Below are positions 47,857 to 56,398 of a stretch of DNA of 64,000 nt, piece by piece. This DNA comes from Roseovarius sp. (GTDB lineage Bacteria; Pseudomonadota; Alphaproteobacteria; Rhodobacterales; Rhodobacteraceae): contig NZ_JAUCYU010000002.1 in the NCBI RefSeq assembly GCF_030373445.1, positions 186,001-250,000 on the forward strand, read 5' to 3'. The position numbers and the translations under genes are program-made. The notes under the pieces were generated by a model. It ran no database searches. It was given only the letters and a program-made list of their open reading frames with translations, and was not told where the DNA came from. Positions within the stretch are counted from its first letter, which is position 1. Every line of letters starts with the position of its first letter.

Positions 47857-48575
47857 CCGAACCGGCAACCGTTCTCGAAATGAAGAACCTCTCGGTGGGC
47901 TACTACCGCGATCTCAACATTCTCTCCGACCTCGATATCAAGGCACGGCAGGGCCAGATCACCACGATCCTCGGCGCCAACGGGGTGGGCAAATCGACCG
48001 CGCTCAAGGCGGCGTTCGGTTTCCTCGACCCCAACCAGGGCGATATCCTTCTTGACGGAGAGTCGATCCTCGGCATCCCGCCGTATCAAAAGATCCTGAA
48101 GGGGCTGGCCTACATTCCGCAGCAACCCGGCGTCTTCAAGGACATGACAGTCGAAGAAAACCTCGAACTTGGCGGCTGGACCTTCCGGCGCGACCGCAAG
48201 CAGGTGCGCCAGAAGGTCGAGGCCAATTACGAACGCTTCCCGGCGCTGCGCGACAAGCGCAAGCAGGTCACGGGCGAGTTGTCGGGCGGTCAGCAGCGCA
48301 TGGTCGAGATCGGACGCACACTGATGTCGGAACCGAAGATGCTGCTGGTCGACGAGCCCACGGCGGGCCTGTCCAAGATGCTGGCAGAGGAGGTCTACGA
48401 GATGCTCACCGACCTCGCGAAGGTCGACAAGCTGACCATCCTTCTGGTCGACCAGGAAATCCGTCACGCCCTCAAGATCGCCGACTATGTCTACGTGCTC
48501 GAGCTGGGCCGGAACAAGTTCGAAGGTCCGGCCAGCGAATTTGACGATCTCGAAAAGGCGTTCTGGATAGCGTGA
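47853..48575 (+). CDS. LivF-type ABC importer ATPase
   Basis: A 240-residue ATPase. Walker A GANGVGKST, signature LSGGQQRMVEIGRTL, Walker B MLLVDEPTAGLS; the H-loop position reads VDQEIRHAL, the usual LivF variant. It forms the second nucleotide-binding subunit with the LivG-type protein. Its stop overlaps a GTG that may start the aminotransferase. Confidence 0.92.
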   Translation: MTEPATVLEMKNLSVGYYRDLNILSDLDIKARQGQITTILGANGVGKSTALKAAFGFLDPNQGDILLDGESILGIPPYQKILKGLAYIPQQPGVFKDMTVEENLELGGWTFRRDRKQVRQKVEANYERFPALRDKRKQVTGELSGGQQRMVEIGRTLMSEPKMLLVDEPTAGLSKMLAEEVYEMLTDLAKVDKLTILLVDQEIRHALKIADYVYVLELGRNKFEGPASEFDDLEKAFWIA

Positions 48576-49921
48576 GAGACGACATGGACGGGCAGGGCAA
48601 AAGCCACCTTTTCTATCAGACCCGACAGCGGCGGCCACGGCTCAGGCAGGCCGAGGGCGTGTATATCTGGGACGTGGACGGCAAACGTTACCTCGATGGC
48701 TCGTCCGGCGCGATGGTTTGCAATATCGGCCACTCGAACCCCAATGTGCTCGACGCCATGCGCAGGCAGATGGAGATTGCCACCTTCGGCTATCGCCTGC
48801 ATTTCGAAACCGAGCCGGGCGAGGCCCTGGCGGCCAAGGTCGCCGGCATGGCCCCCGAGGGGATGGAGCGCGTGTTCTTCGTTTCCGGCGGGTCGGAGGC
48901 GGTGGAAAGCGCCATCAAGCTCGCCCGGCAGTACAAGCTGGCCGTGGGCGAGCCGCAGCGCTGGAAAGTCATCTCGCGCTACCCGGCATATCACGGCTGC
49001 ACGCTCGGCGCGCTGGCACTGACCGGCTACGCGCCGATGACGGCACCTTTCGACCCGATGATGCGCCAGATGCCGAAGATACCCGCGCCGCGCGCTTATC
49101 TCGACGGTCTCGACCCGGCCGACGCGGAAACCGGTCGCCACTACGCCGACATGCTGGAGGAGCGCATCCTGCAGGAAGGGCCGGAAACCGTGCTGGCCTT
49201 TATCGTCGAGCCCATCGGTGGCGCCTCCACCGGCTGCCTGATGCCACCGGAAGGTTACATGAAACGCATTCGCGAGATTTGTGACCGCTACGACGTGTTG
49301 CTGATCCATGACGAGGTGATCTCGGGCGGCGGCCGCACCGGCACCTTTTTCGCCGCCGACAACTGGGACACCGTGCCGGATATCGCGGCGCTCTCGAAAG
49401 GGTTCGGCGCGGGTTACATGCCGCTCGGCGCGGTGATCGCACAGGAGGAGATCGTCGAGGCGGTGCTGGGCCATGGCGGCTTCATCCACGGCTTCACCTA
49501 TGCCGGCAACCCGCTCGCCTGCGCGGCCGGCCTTGCCGTGATCGAGGAGATCGAACGGCAGGACATGATGGCGAATGCGCTGGACGTGGGCACGCAACTG
49601 GGCCACCGCCTGCACGCTTTGATGAACCGGTACCCGATCATCGGCGACGTGCGCGGCATGGGGATGCTGCAGGCGTTCGAACTGGTCGCCGACCGGGCCA
49701 CCATGGCGCCTTTGCCGAAGGAGATGAACGCCTATGACCGGCTGGTCGAGGCGGCCTATGACGAAGGGCTCATCATCTATTCCCGCCGCACCCACGGGGG
49801 CTATTCCGGCGATCACTTCATCGTCGCGCCGCCGATGATCAGCACCATGGAGCATGTTGACGAAATCATCGAGAAGCTCACCCGCGCGCTCGACCGGTTC
49901 TGTGAAGAGGCAGGGCTTTGA
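48572..49921 (+). CDS. class III PLP-dependent aminotransferase
   Basis: A protein of up to 449 residues (GTG 48572, coupled to livF as GTGA; ATG 48584 would give 445). Class III fold: VDGKRYLDGSSGAMVCNIGH, VSGGSEAVESAIKLAR, RYPAYHGCTLGALALTG, PLP aspartate in HDEVISGGGRTG, PLP lysine in ALSKGFGAGYMPLGAV, and FIHGFTYAGNPLACAAG. Such enzymes act on omega- or beta-amino groups or on amines with pyruvate or 2-oxoglutarate as acceptor. Next to a beta-keto acid cleavage enzyme, it may produce that enzyme's keto substrate (inference). Confidence 0.9.
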   Translation: MRDDMDGQGKSHLFYQTRQRRPRLRQAEGVYIWDVDGKRYLDGSSGAMVCNIGHSNPNVLDAMRRQMEIATFGYRLHFETEPGEALAAKVAGMAPEGMERVFFVSGGSEAVESAIKLARQYKLAVGEPQRWKVISRYPAYHGCTLGALALTGYAPMTAPFDPMMRQMPKIPAPRAYLDGLDPADAETGRHYADMLEERILQEGPETVLAFIVEPIGGASTGCLMPPEGYMKRIREICDRYDVLLIHDEVISGGGRTGTFFAADNWDTVPDIAALSKGFGAGYMPLGAVIAQEEIVEAVLGHGGFIHGFTYAGNPLACAAGLAVIEEIERQDMMANALDVGTQLGHRLHALMNRYPIIGDVRGMGMLQAFELVADRATMAPLPKEMNAYDRLVEAAYDEGLIIYSRRTHGGYSGDHFIVAPPMISTMEHVDEIIEKLTRALDRFCEEAGL

Positions 49922-49965
49922 CCATGCGCTTTACACGAAACGAATGCGTTTCGCGGCGCCGTCGG

Positions 49966-50042
49966 ATGCCTCCGGCGGGGATATTTCGGACCAGAAGAAG
50001 CATGAAACACGCGCGCTTGTTTCTTCTGGCTGAAAATATCCC
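49966..50042. repeat. REP-like palindromic intergenic element, copy B
   Basis: Bases 49966-50000 repeat the 35-base unit seen inverted at 2178-2212 with one mismatch. The element extends into an imperfect hairpin: GGATATTTCGGACCAGAAGA from 49979, matched by a right arm ending GAAAATATCC near 50042. It fills the gap between the aminotransferase and the DUF849 gene without breaking a reading frame. Confidence 0.72.
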
Positions 50043-50084
50043 GGGGGCTTGGGGGCTGGCCCCCAATCTGGCCGGTTAATTCCC

Positions 50085-51011
50085 ATGTCGAAGATCATCA
50101 TCACCTGCGCCGTCACCGGCTCGATCCACACGCCCAGCCTGTCTCCGCATCTGCCTTTCACAGCGAAGGAGATCGAGGATCAGGCTGTTGACGCCGCCGC
50201 GGCCGGCGCGGCAATCCTGCACCTGCACGCCCGTGATCCGGACGACGGCCGGCCATCCTCGAAGGCCGCGCATTTCATGGAGTTCCTGCCAAGCATCCGC
50301 GAGCGCTGCGATGCCGTGGTCAACATCACAACCGGTGGCAGCGCGGTCATGACGCTCGAGGAGAGGCTCGAAGGCGCGATGGCGGCAGAGCCGGAGATGT
50401 GCTCGCTCAACATGGGCTCGATGAACTTCGCGCTTTATCCCATGGCCAGGAAAGAACGTGACTGGCGCTTCGACTGGGAAAAGCCGTTTCTCGAAGCCAC
50501 CGATGACCTGATCTTCAAGAACACGCCTCGCGACATTGCCCATGTACTGAACGAGATGGGCAAGAAGCGCGGGGCGCGGTTCGAGTTCGAATGCTACGAC
50601 ATGGGCCACCTCGTGATGCTGCGCCATTTCGTCGAGCGCGGCTTGGTGGTGCCGCCGATTTTCATCCAGTTCGTCTTCGGGGTGTTAGGCGGCATGGCCG
50701 CTGCACCCGAGACGCTGACGCATATGGTGCGGCTCGCCGACAGCTATTTCGGAGAGGATTACCGCTTCTCAGTTCTGGCCGCGGGTCGGGACCAGATGCC
50801 TATGGCGGCGATGGCCGCCGGGATGGGCGGGCATGTGCGCGTGGGGCTGGAGGACAGTCTCTATCTCGAAAAGGGACAGCTGGCAGTGTCCAACGCCGCA
50901 CAGGTCGAAAAGGCCCGCCGGATCGTTGAAGACCTGGGCCGCGAGGTCGCCACGCCGGACGAGGCGCGGGCAATGCTCGGGCTCAAGGGGGCGGCACATG
51001 TCGCTTTCTGA
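50085..51011 (+). CDS. beta-keto acid cleavage enzyme (BKACE, DUF849)
   Basis: A 308-residue TIM-barrel Zn enzyme. BKACE family members condense a beta-keto acid with acetyl-CoA, releasing acetoacetate and a new acyl-CoA. Zinc ligands and active-site residues are visible in ILHLHARDPDDG (two His) and HVRVGLEDSLYL (Arg, Glu, Asp), with NITTGGS and LNMGSMNFAL. The N-terminal segment is AVTGSIHTPSLSPHLP, whereas many members have a GAET-type motif there, so it belongs to a different subclass whose substrate I cannot name. ATG 50085; it overlaps the GNAT gene by 14 bases. Confidence 0.9.
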   Translation: MSKIIITCAVTGSIHTPSLSPHLPFTAKEIEDQAVDAAAAGAAILHLHARDPDDGRPSSKAAHFMEFLPSIRERCDAVVNITTGGSAVMTLEERLEGAMAAEPEMCSLNMGSMNFALYPMARKERDWRFDWEKPFLEATDDLIFKNTPRDIAHVLNEMGKKRGARFEFECYDMGHLVMLRHFVERGLVVPPIFIQFVFGVLGGMAAAPETLTHMVRLADSYFGEDYRFSVLAAGRDQMPMAAMAAGMGGHVRVGLEDSLYLEKGQLAVSNAAQVEKARRIVEDLGREVATPDEARAMLGLKGAAHVAF

Positions 51012-51492
51012 AACCATCGGCATCTCACGGGTGGGCCCGGAGGATATTCTCGATCTCGCAATCGCGCTGGAGGCGCTTTCCTCGGACATGGGCGATACGC
51101 ATCGCGCGACAGCGGAGGTGTTGACGCGCGCGTGCCTTGGTGACGCCCCGGCCTGTCATGGTCTGCTGGCCCGGGAGGGCGGCGCCGTGCTGGGCGCGGC
51201 GCTGGTGTCGCCGGTCTTCTCCACGACCTGCGGCGCGGCAGGCGTCTATGTCTCCGACCTCTGGGTCGCCGATACCGCGCGTGGGACGGGGCTGGGCCGG
51301 ACCCTCCTGCGCGCCGCGGCGGATTTCGCGGTGCACAGGTGGCAGGCCCGGTTCATGAAACTGATGGTCTATGAAGAGAATACGTCCGCCCGGGCGTTTT
51401 ACGACCGGCTCGGCTTTGATATGGCGGAGCGTGACCTGACCTGCCTTCTGACGGCAGACGCCTTCGACGACCTGCTGGGAGACCCTCAATGA
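50998..51492 (+). CDS. GNAT-family N-acetyltransferase
   Basis: A 164-residue acetyltransferase. The acetyl-CoA-binding motif is WVADTARGTGLGRTLLRAAADFA-like (key part RGTGLGRTLL), followed by LMVYEENTSARAFYDRLGF. It lies between the cleavage enzyme and a deacetylase-fold protein, overlapping both genes, so it should act on a pathway amine or amino acid. The acceptor substrate is unknown. Confidence 0.87.
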   Translation: MSLSETIGISRVGPEDILDLAIALEALSSDMGDTHRATAEVLTRACLGDAPACHGLLAREGGAVLGAALVSPVFSTTCGAAGVYVSDLWVADTARGTGLGRTLLRAAADFAVHRWQARFMKLMVYEENTSARAFYDRLGFDMAERDLTCLLTADAFDDLLGDPQ

Positions 51493-52511
51493 AAGCCATC
51501 CTCGACGACCGCCAGCGCGCGCATGATCCGCAGAACTTCATGGCGAACGGCACGAAAAAGCCCAACCCCGAGGTGCCGAAACGTGTCGATATCCTGAAAG
51601 CGGGGGCCGAGGCGGCGGGTTGTATTTTCGAGACGCCGGCCGATGCCGGTCTCGGGCCCATCGCGGCGGTGCACACGGCCGAATACCTGACCTTCCTGCG
51701 CAACATTCACACCCGCTGGCAACGGATCGAAGGCGCCTCGGAGGAGGTCATCCCCAACGTCCATCCGATGAACCGCACCGACAGCTATCCGAAATCTGCC
51801 GTGGGGCAGGCGGGGTATCACCAGGCCGACACGGCCTGCCCGATTGCGGAGTACACCTGGAAGGCGGCCTATTGGTCGGCCCAGACCGCGGTTGCCGGCG
51901 CCGATGCCGTGGCCGACGGAACGCGGGCCATCTATGCGCTCTCCCGTCCGCCGGGGCATCACGCCTTTCCCGACCTTGCCGGCGGGTTCTGCTTCTTCAA
52001 CAATTCGGGCATTGCGGCACAGCGGCTTCTTTCAAAGGGCCTGCGCCCGGCCATCCTCGATGTCGACGTGCATCATGGCAACGGAACGCAGGGCATGTTC
52101 TACGCCCGCGGCGACGTGCTGACCGTTTCGATCCATGCAGATCCGGCGCGTTTCTACCCGTTCTTCTGGGGCCACGCCCATGAACGCGGCGAGGGGGCGG
52201 GGCTGGGGGCCAATCTCAACCTGCCGCTGCCGCGCGGCACGGATGACGAGACCTATCTGGAAACACTTGACCGGGCGCTCGAACGGATCACCGATTTCGG
52301 TGCCGACGTGATCGTGGTGGCCCTGGGGCTCGACGCGCATGTCGACGACCCGTTCCAGGGCTTTGCCGTCACGACCGGAGGCTTCACCCGCATCGCCGCC
52401 GCCATCGCCAACACCGGCCTGCCGCTGGTCATCGTGCAGGAGGGAGGGTACGTCTCCGACGCTTTGGGCAGCAACCTGACTGCCTTCCTCAATGGTATCG
52501 AAGGGCACTGA
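51489..52511 (+). CDS. histone-deacetylase-fold amidohydrolase (acetylpolyamine amidohydrolase-like)
   Basis: A 340-residue arginase/deacetylase-superfamily protein of the length of bacterial acetylpolyamine amidohydrolases. Active-site His pair in LSRPPGHHAFPD, zinc ligands in DVDVHHGNGTQG and LGLDAHVDDPF, and catalytic-loop EGGYV. It should remove acetyl groups from small amines or N-acetyl amino acids. Its neighbours (GNAT, DgcA-like racemase, DgcN-like transferase) suggest it releases the free amino acid after racemisation (inference). Coupled by ATGA to the GNAT gene. Confidence 0.88.
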   Translation: MKAILDDRQRAHDPQNFMANGTKKPNPEVPKRVDILKAGAEAAGCIFETPADAGLGPIAAVHTAEYLTFLRNIHTRWQRIEGASEEVIPNVHPMNRTDSYPKSAVGQAGYHQADTACPIAEYTWKAAYWSAQTAVAGADAVADGTRAIYALSRPPGHHAFPDLAGGFCFFNNSGIAAQRLLSKGLRPAILDVDVHHGNGTQGMFYARGDVLTVSIHADPARFYPFFWGHAHERGEGAGLGANLNLPLPRGTDDETYLETLDRALERITDFGADVIVVALGLDAHVDDPFQGFAVTTGGFTRIAAAIANTGLPLVIVQEGGYVSDALGSNLTAFLNGIEGH

Positions 52512-52512
52512 C

Positions 52513-53553
52513 ATGGCCGAGATCTCGTTCCGCAAGGTCTATCTCAAGAAGCGCTTCCCGCTGGCCATCAGCCGGGGCGTGATCGAAGGGGCCGAGAACC
52601 TGTTCCTCTCGATCACCGAGAACGGGCAGACCGGCTGGGGCGAGGTTGCCCCAGGCATCACCGAGGGCGCCGAGACAACGGACGAAGCCGAAGCCATGCT
52701 GCGCGGCGTGCTGGATCGCGGTTTCGATGCGCAGGCCATTCACGACACGTGGGACAGGGCCCACGAAGAGGGCGTCGCCCCCTGTGCCCTGGCCGGTCTC
52801 GACATGGCGCTGTGGGATCTCAAGGCGAAACAGGCGGGCATGCCGTTGTACCGCCTTCTCGGGCTGGCGCGTCGGGGTGTGCCGACCTCGCTGACCGTGG
52901 GGATCAACCCGCCGGAGGTGGTGCGCGAACGGGTGCCGCTCCTGCTGGAAAAAGGCGCGAAGGCCCTCAAGATAAAGCTCGGCTCCCCCGAGGGGATCGA
53001 GGCCGACAAGGCGATGTATGCGGCCGTGATCGAGAGCGTCGGCGATGCCGATGTGGTCTTGCGCGTCGATGCCAACGGCGGCTGGTCGCTCGAAGATGCG
53101 CGCCACATGATGGGCTGGCTGGCCGAGCGGCGGGCGGAGTATATCGAACAGCCGCTGGTGCGCGGCGCCGAGGATCAGCTCTCCGACCTTTTCAAGGACC
53201 GCCCCCTTCCCATCTTCGTCGATGAAAGCTGCCGGATGTCGGGCGATATCCCCGGCTTTGCCGATCGGGTCGACGGGGTGAACCTGAAGCTGATGAAATG
53301 CGGCGGTATTACCGAGGCGTTGCGCATCGTCGCCACGGCTCGCGCCTTCGGCCTGAAAACGATGATCGGCTGCATGGGCGAAAGCGCGGTGTCGATCGCG
53401 GCGGGCGCCTCGATCGGGGCGCTGTTCGACTATATCGACCTCGACAGCCACCTCAACCTCGACCCCGACCCGGCCGATGGCGCCCCGCTGGTCGAGGGCG
53501 TGACCCTTCCCGCCGACCGGCCCGGTCACGGAGGAGACCTGCCCGATGCTTGA
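52513..53553 (+). CDS. dgcA: dipeptide-epimerase/N-acetyl-amino-acid racemase-type enolase (DgcA-like)
   Basis: A 346-residue enolase-superfamily enzyme. The two catalytic lysines of the epimerase subgroup (ALKIKLGSP and LKLMKCGG) and the metal ligands RVDANGGWS, IEQPL and FVDESC are present, so it should racemise or epimerise an alpha carbon. Annotation pipelines call such proteins L-Ala-D/L-Glu epimerase. Followed directly by a DUF1611 gene, the pair matches dgcA-dgcN of marine D-glutamate catabolism, where DgcA converts N-acetyl-D-Glu to N-acetyl-L-Glu. The symbol rests on this context. Confidence 0.8.
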   Translation: MAEISFRKVYLKKRFPLAISRGVIEGAENLFLSITENGQTGWGEVAPGITEGAETTDEAEAMLRGVLDRGFDAQAIHDTWDRAHEEGVAPCALAGLDMALWDLKAKQAGMPLYRLLGLARRGVPTSLTVGINPPEVVRERVPLLLEKGAKALKIKLGSPEGIEADKAMYAAVIESVGDADVVLRVDANGGWSLEDARHMMGWLAERRAEYIEQPLVRGAEDQLSDLFKDRPLPIFVDESCRMSGDIPGFADRVDGVNLKLMKCGGITEALRIVATARAFGLKTMIGCMGESAVSIAAGASIGALFDYIDLDSHLNLDPDPADGAPLVEGVTLPADRPGHGGDLPDA

Positions 53554-54592
53554 GCCGACCCAGAAGATCGCCATCTATGCCGAGGCCAACATGGGCCTGA
53601 TCAACGCCAAGATGGCCGAGGGGATCATCCGCTACGGCCGCAATCCGGTCGCCTGTGTGATCGACAGCCAGGCGGTGGGTAAGAGCCTGAAAGAGCTATG
53701 TAAGATTGATCGCGACATCCCAATCGTCGCCACGCTGGACGATGCGATCGGGCTGGGTGCCGAGGTTCTGGTACTTGGCACCACGCCCTCGGGCGGGCGG
53801 GTGCCGCCCGAGTGGATGGCGATGCTGGAACAAGCCATCGGCGCCGGGCTGTCGGTGGTCAACGGGCTGCATGACCGGCTGAACGACGCGCTGGGCGACC
53901 GCTTGAAGCCCGGCCAGTGGATCTGGGACATCCGCACGCCCACCGACGCCATGCCGCCCATCGCCATGGCCCGCGCGGCGAAGCTGCCCAACATCCGCGC
54001 GCTGATGGTTGGCACCGACATGGCCGTGGGCAAAAAGACCTCCGGGCTCGAGATCTGGTCGTCGCTTTGCGATGCGGGGCACGACGCGGCCTTTCTCGCC
54101 ACAGGCCAAAGCGGTGTCGCGATCACCGGCAAGGGCATTCCGCTCGACGCCTTCCGGGTGGATCATGCGGCGGGCGCCGTCGAACGCATGGTGCTGGAGA
54201 ATGCCGACCACGACATTCTGATCATCGAGGGGCAGGGCTCGCTTCTGCATCCCGGCAGCACGGCGACCCTGCCGCTGATGCGCGGAAGTTGCGCCAATGC
54301 GCTGATCCTCTGCCACCGGGCAGGGATGGATGCGCTCGACACCGCGGGGGACGCGGTGCCGGTGCCACCCTTGAGAAATGTCATTGCGCTCAACGAGATG
54401 GTGGCGCGCGCGGGCGGTGCACTGACCCCGGCGAAGGTTGTCGGCATCGCGCTTAATACCCGCGACCTTGATGAAGCCGCGGCGCGGGAGGCGATCGAGA
54501 CGACGGCCCGGGAAACGGGCCTTCCCGTGGCTGATCCGGTGCGTTTTGAAGCGGCAGAGCTCGCGGAGGCCGTGCTCGCCGCCAAGGGTTGA
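53546..54592 (+). CDS. dgcN: DUF1611 family N-acetyltransferase-like protein (DgcN-like)
   Basis: A 348-residue DUF1611 protein. N-terminal Rossmann-like domain (IAIYAEANMGLINAKMAEGI) and a C-terminal P-loop-like domain with MVGTDMAVGKKTSGLEIW and DILIIEGQGSLLHPG. In marine bacteria DgcN acetylates D-glutamate to N-acetyl-D-Glu for DgcA. The overlap with dgcA by 8 bases supports the pairing. The operon here has more enzymes than the described dgc operon, so another D-amino acid or derivative could be the true substrate. Confidence 0.8.
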   Translation: MLEPTQKIAIYAEANMGLINAKMAEGIIRYGRNPVACVIDSQAVGKSLKELCKIDRDIPIVATLDDAIGLGAEVLVLGTTPSGGRVPPEWMAMLEQAIGAGLSVVNGLHDRLNDALGDRLKPGQWIWDIRTPTDAMPPIAMARAAKLPNIRALMVGTDMAVGKKTSGLEIWSSLCDAGHDAAFLATGQSGVAITGKGIPLDAFRVDHAAGAVERMVLENADHDILIIEGQGSLLHPGSTATLPLMRGSCANALILCHRAGMDALDTAGDAVPVPPLRNVIALNEMVARAGGALTPAKVVGIALNTRDLDEAAAREAIETTARETGLPVADPVRFEAAELAEAVLAAKG

Positions 54593-54652
54593 AACAGGGC
54601 CGCCCAACCGGGTGTCTGGTCAAGCCCGTGGAACCCTTGCTAGAACATCTCA

Positions 54653-56398
54653 ATGACGAAGATGCTGCGCACCAGATTGCTCGTGGTCGCCCTGTTCCTT
54701 GGCGCGGTTGCCGCCATTGGGGCGGGCATCTGGCACTATGCGCACATCCAGGCACTGGCGCAGCTCGAAAAGCAGGGGCGTGCCGACCTTGCCCTGGCCT
54801 CTGACCGGTTCACCGGGGAATTGCGCCGTTTCCGCGAACTGGCGGTTCTAATGACCGAGCACCCGGTCTTCGAAGATCTCACCGCCGAAGACGGGGTCGC
54901 CCGGGCCGACCGGGTCCTGCAGGACGCGGCGGACAAGAGCGGGGCGCTGGCGCTCTTCTACACGGACACGGCCGGTACGGTTCTGGCGCGGGCAGGCGAT
55001 GTCATCCTTCGCCCCGCCGGCAGCCGCTATTTCCGGCGCGCCATGCGCGGCGCGCTCGGCACCTTCTACGGGCGGCTCGGGCCGGACGGTCGCCGGGTCT
55101 ACGCTTTCGCCGCCCCCGCTTTCGGCGCGAACGGGGTCAAGGGCAGCGTCATTGCCCTCGTCGACATGATGGAAGTCGAGTGGGACTGGATCGGCGGCCA
55201 GCCCCCGGTCTTCTTCACCGACCCGGAGGGGCGTATCTTCCTGTCGAACCGTTCGGAAATCCTCGGCTGGCAACCGCGCGAGGATGGCGCGGCGCCGGCC
55301 CCGCCGATCGACCCTGCGCCGGAGTTCAGCGCCGTCCAAACCGGCACCTACGAGATCTGGCGCATGGACTGGGGCGAATACCTGCCACGCGCCGCGCTGC
55401 ACCTGTCCCGGGACGAGCCCGTGATCGGCATGACAGGGCACGCGCTGGTCGACACCTCTCCCGCCCGCCGCATCGCGTGGCTCCAGACCTCCGTTTTCAC
55501 CGTGATCTGCCTCGCCTTCGGGATGGTACTGCTGCTTCTCGGCGAACGCCGCCGCACGCTGGCCCGCGCCAATGCACAGCTTGAAACCCGCGTGGCCGAA
55601 CGCACCGCCGAGCTTTCCGACGCTAACATCGCGCTGCGCCGCGAAGTGCGGGAACGGGAAGAGGCCGAAGCCGCGCTCAAGCGCGCCCAGGACGAACTGG
55701 TGCAGGCGGGCAAGCTTTCGGCGCTGGGGCAGATGAGCGCCGGGATCAGTCACGAATTGAACCAGCCGCTCATGGCGATCCAGCAATTCGCGGATAACGG
55801 CGGCTCGTTCCTTGCCAAGGGCCGGACGGACGCGGCCGGCGAGAACCTCAATCGAATTTCGCAGCTTGCGGCGCGCGCCGCCCGCATCATCAAGAACCTG
55901 CGCGCCTTTGCCCGGAACGAGAGCGAACCCATGGGCAAGGTCGACCTCGTCCAGGTCATCGACACGGCGACAGAGCTGACCGAAGCCCGCCTCCGAAAGG
56001 AGGGGGTGACGCTTGACTGGCAGCCACCCTCGCATCCTGTCCATGCACTGGGGGGCGAAGTGCGGCTGGTGCAAGTCTTCGTAAATCTCATCAACAATGC
56101 CGCCGATGCCATGTCGGCCCAGGCCGACAAGCACGTAAGCATCGGTATCCAGGCCGGTCCGCCGCTGAGCGTGACCGTACGGGACATCGGCCCGGGCATC
56201 AGCGATCCGGCCAAGATGTTCGAACCCTTCTACACGACCAAGGCGGTGGGCACCGATGACGGTATGGGGCTCGGTCTCTCGATCTCATACGGTCTTGTGC
56301 AGAGTTTCGGTGGCAACATCCGCGGAACGAATGCGTCGGGCGGTGGGGCAATCATGACCGTCGAACTCGAACCCTGGCGTCAAGAGGTGGCGGCATGA
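54653..56398 (+). CDS. dctB: sensor histidine kinase, DctB type
   Basis: A 581-residue membrane kinase. Helix 1 (LLVVALFLGAVAAIGAGIW), a periplasmic double Cache/PAS-like sensor (about 35-275), helix 2 (SVFTVICLAFGMVLLLL), a coiled coil, HisKA H-box GQMSAGISHELNQPLMAI and HATPase motifs (NLINNAADAM, DIGPGI, GMGLGLSIS). It senses C4-dicarboxylates or similar acids and phosphorylates DctD. The ATG lies 60 bases after dgcN; it overlaps dctD as ATGA. Confidence 0.92.
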   Translation: MTKMLRTRLLVVALFLGAVAAIGAGIWHYAHIQALAQLEKQGRADLALASDRFTGELRRFRELAVLMTEHPVFEDLTAEDGVARADRVLQDAADKSGALALFYTDTAGTVLARAGDVILRPAGSRYFRRAMRGALGTFYGRLGPDGRRVYAFAAPAFGANGVKGSVIALVDMMEVEWDWIGGQPPVFFTDPEGRIFLSNRSEILGWQPREDGAAPAPPIDPAPEFSAVQTGTYEIWRMDWGEYLPRAALHLSRDEPVIGMTGHALVDTSPARRIAWLQTSVFTVICLAFGMVLLLLGERRRTLARANAQLETRVAERTAELSDANIALRREVREREEAEAALKRAQDELVQAGKLSALGQMSAGISHELNQPLMAIQQFADNGGSFLAKGRTDAAGENLNRISQLAARAARIIKNLRAFARNESEPMGKVDLVQVIDTATELTEARLRKEGVTLDWQPPSHPVHALGGEVRLVQVFVNLINNAADAMSAQADKHVSIGIQAGPPLSVTVRDIGPGISDPAKMFEPFYTTKAVGTDDGMGLGLSISYGLVQSFGGNIRGTNASGGGAIMTVELEPWRQEVAA

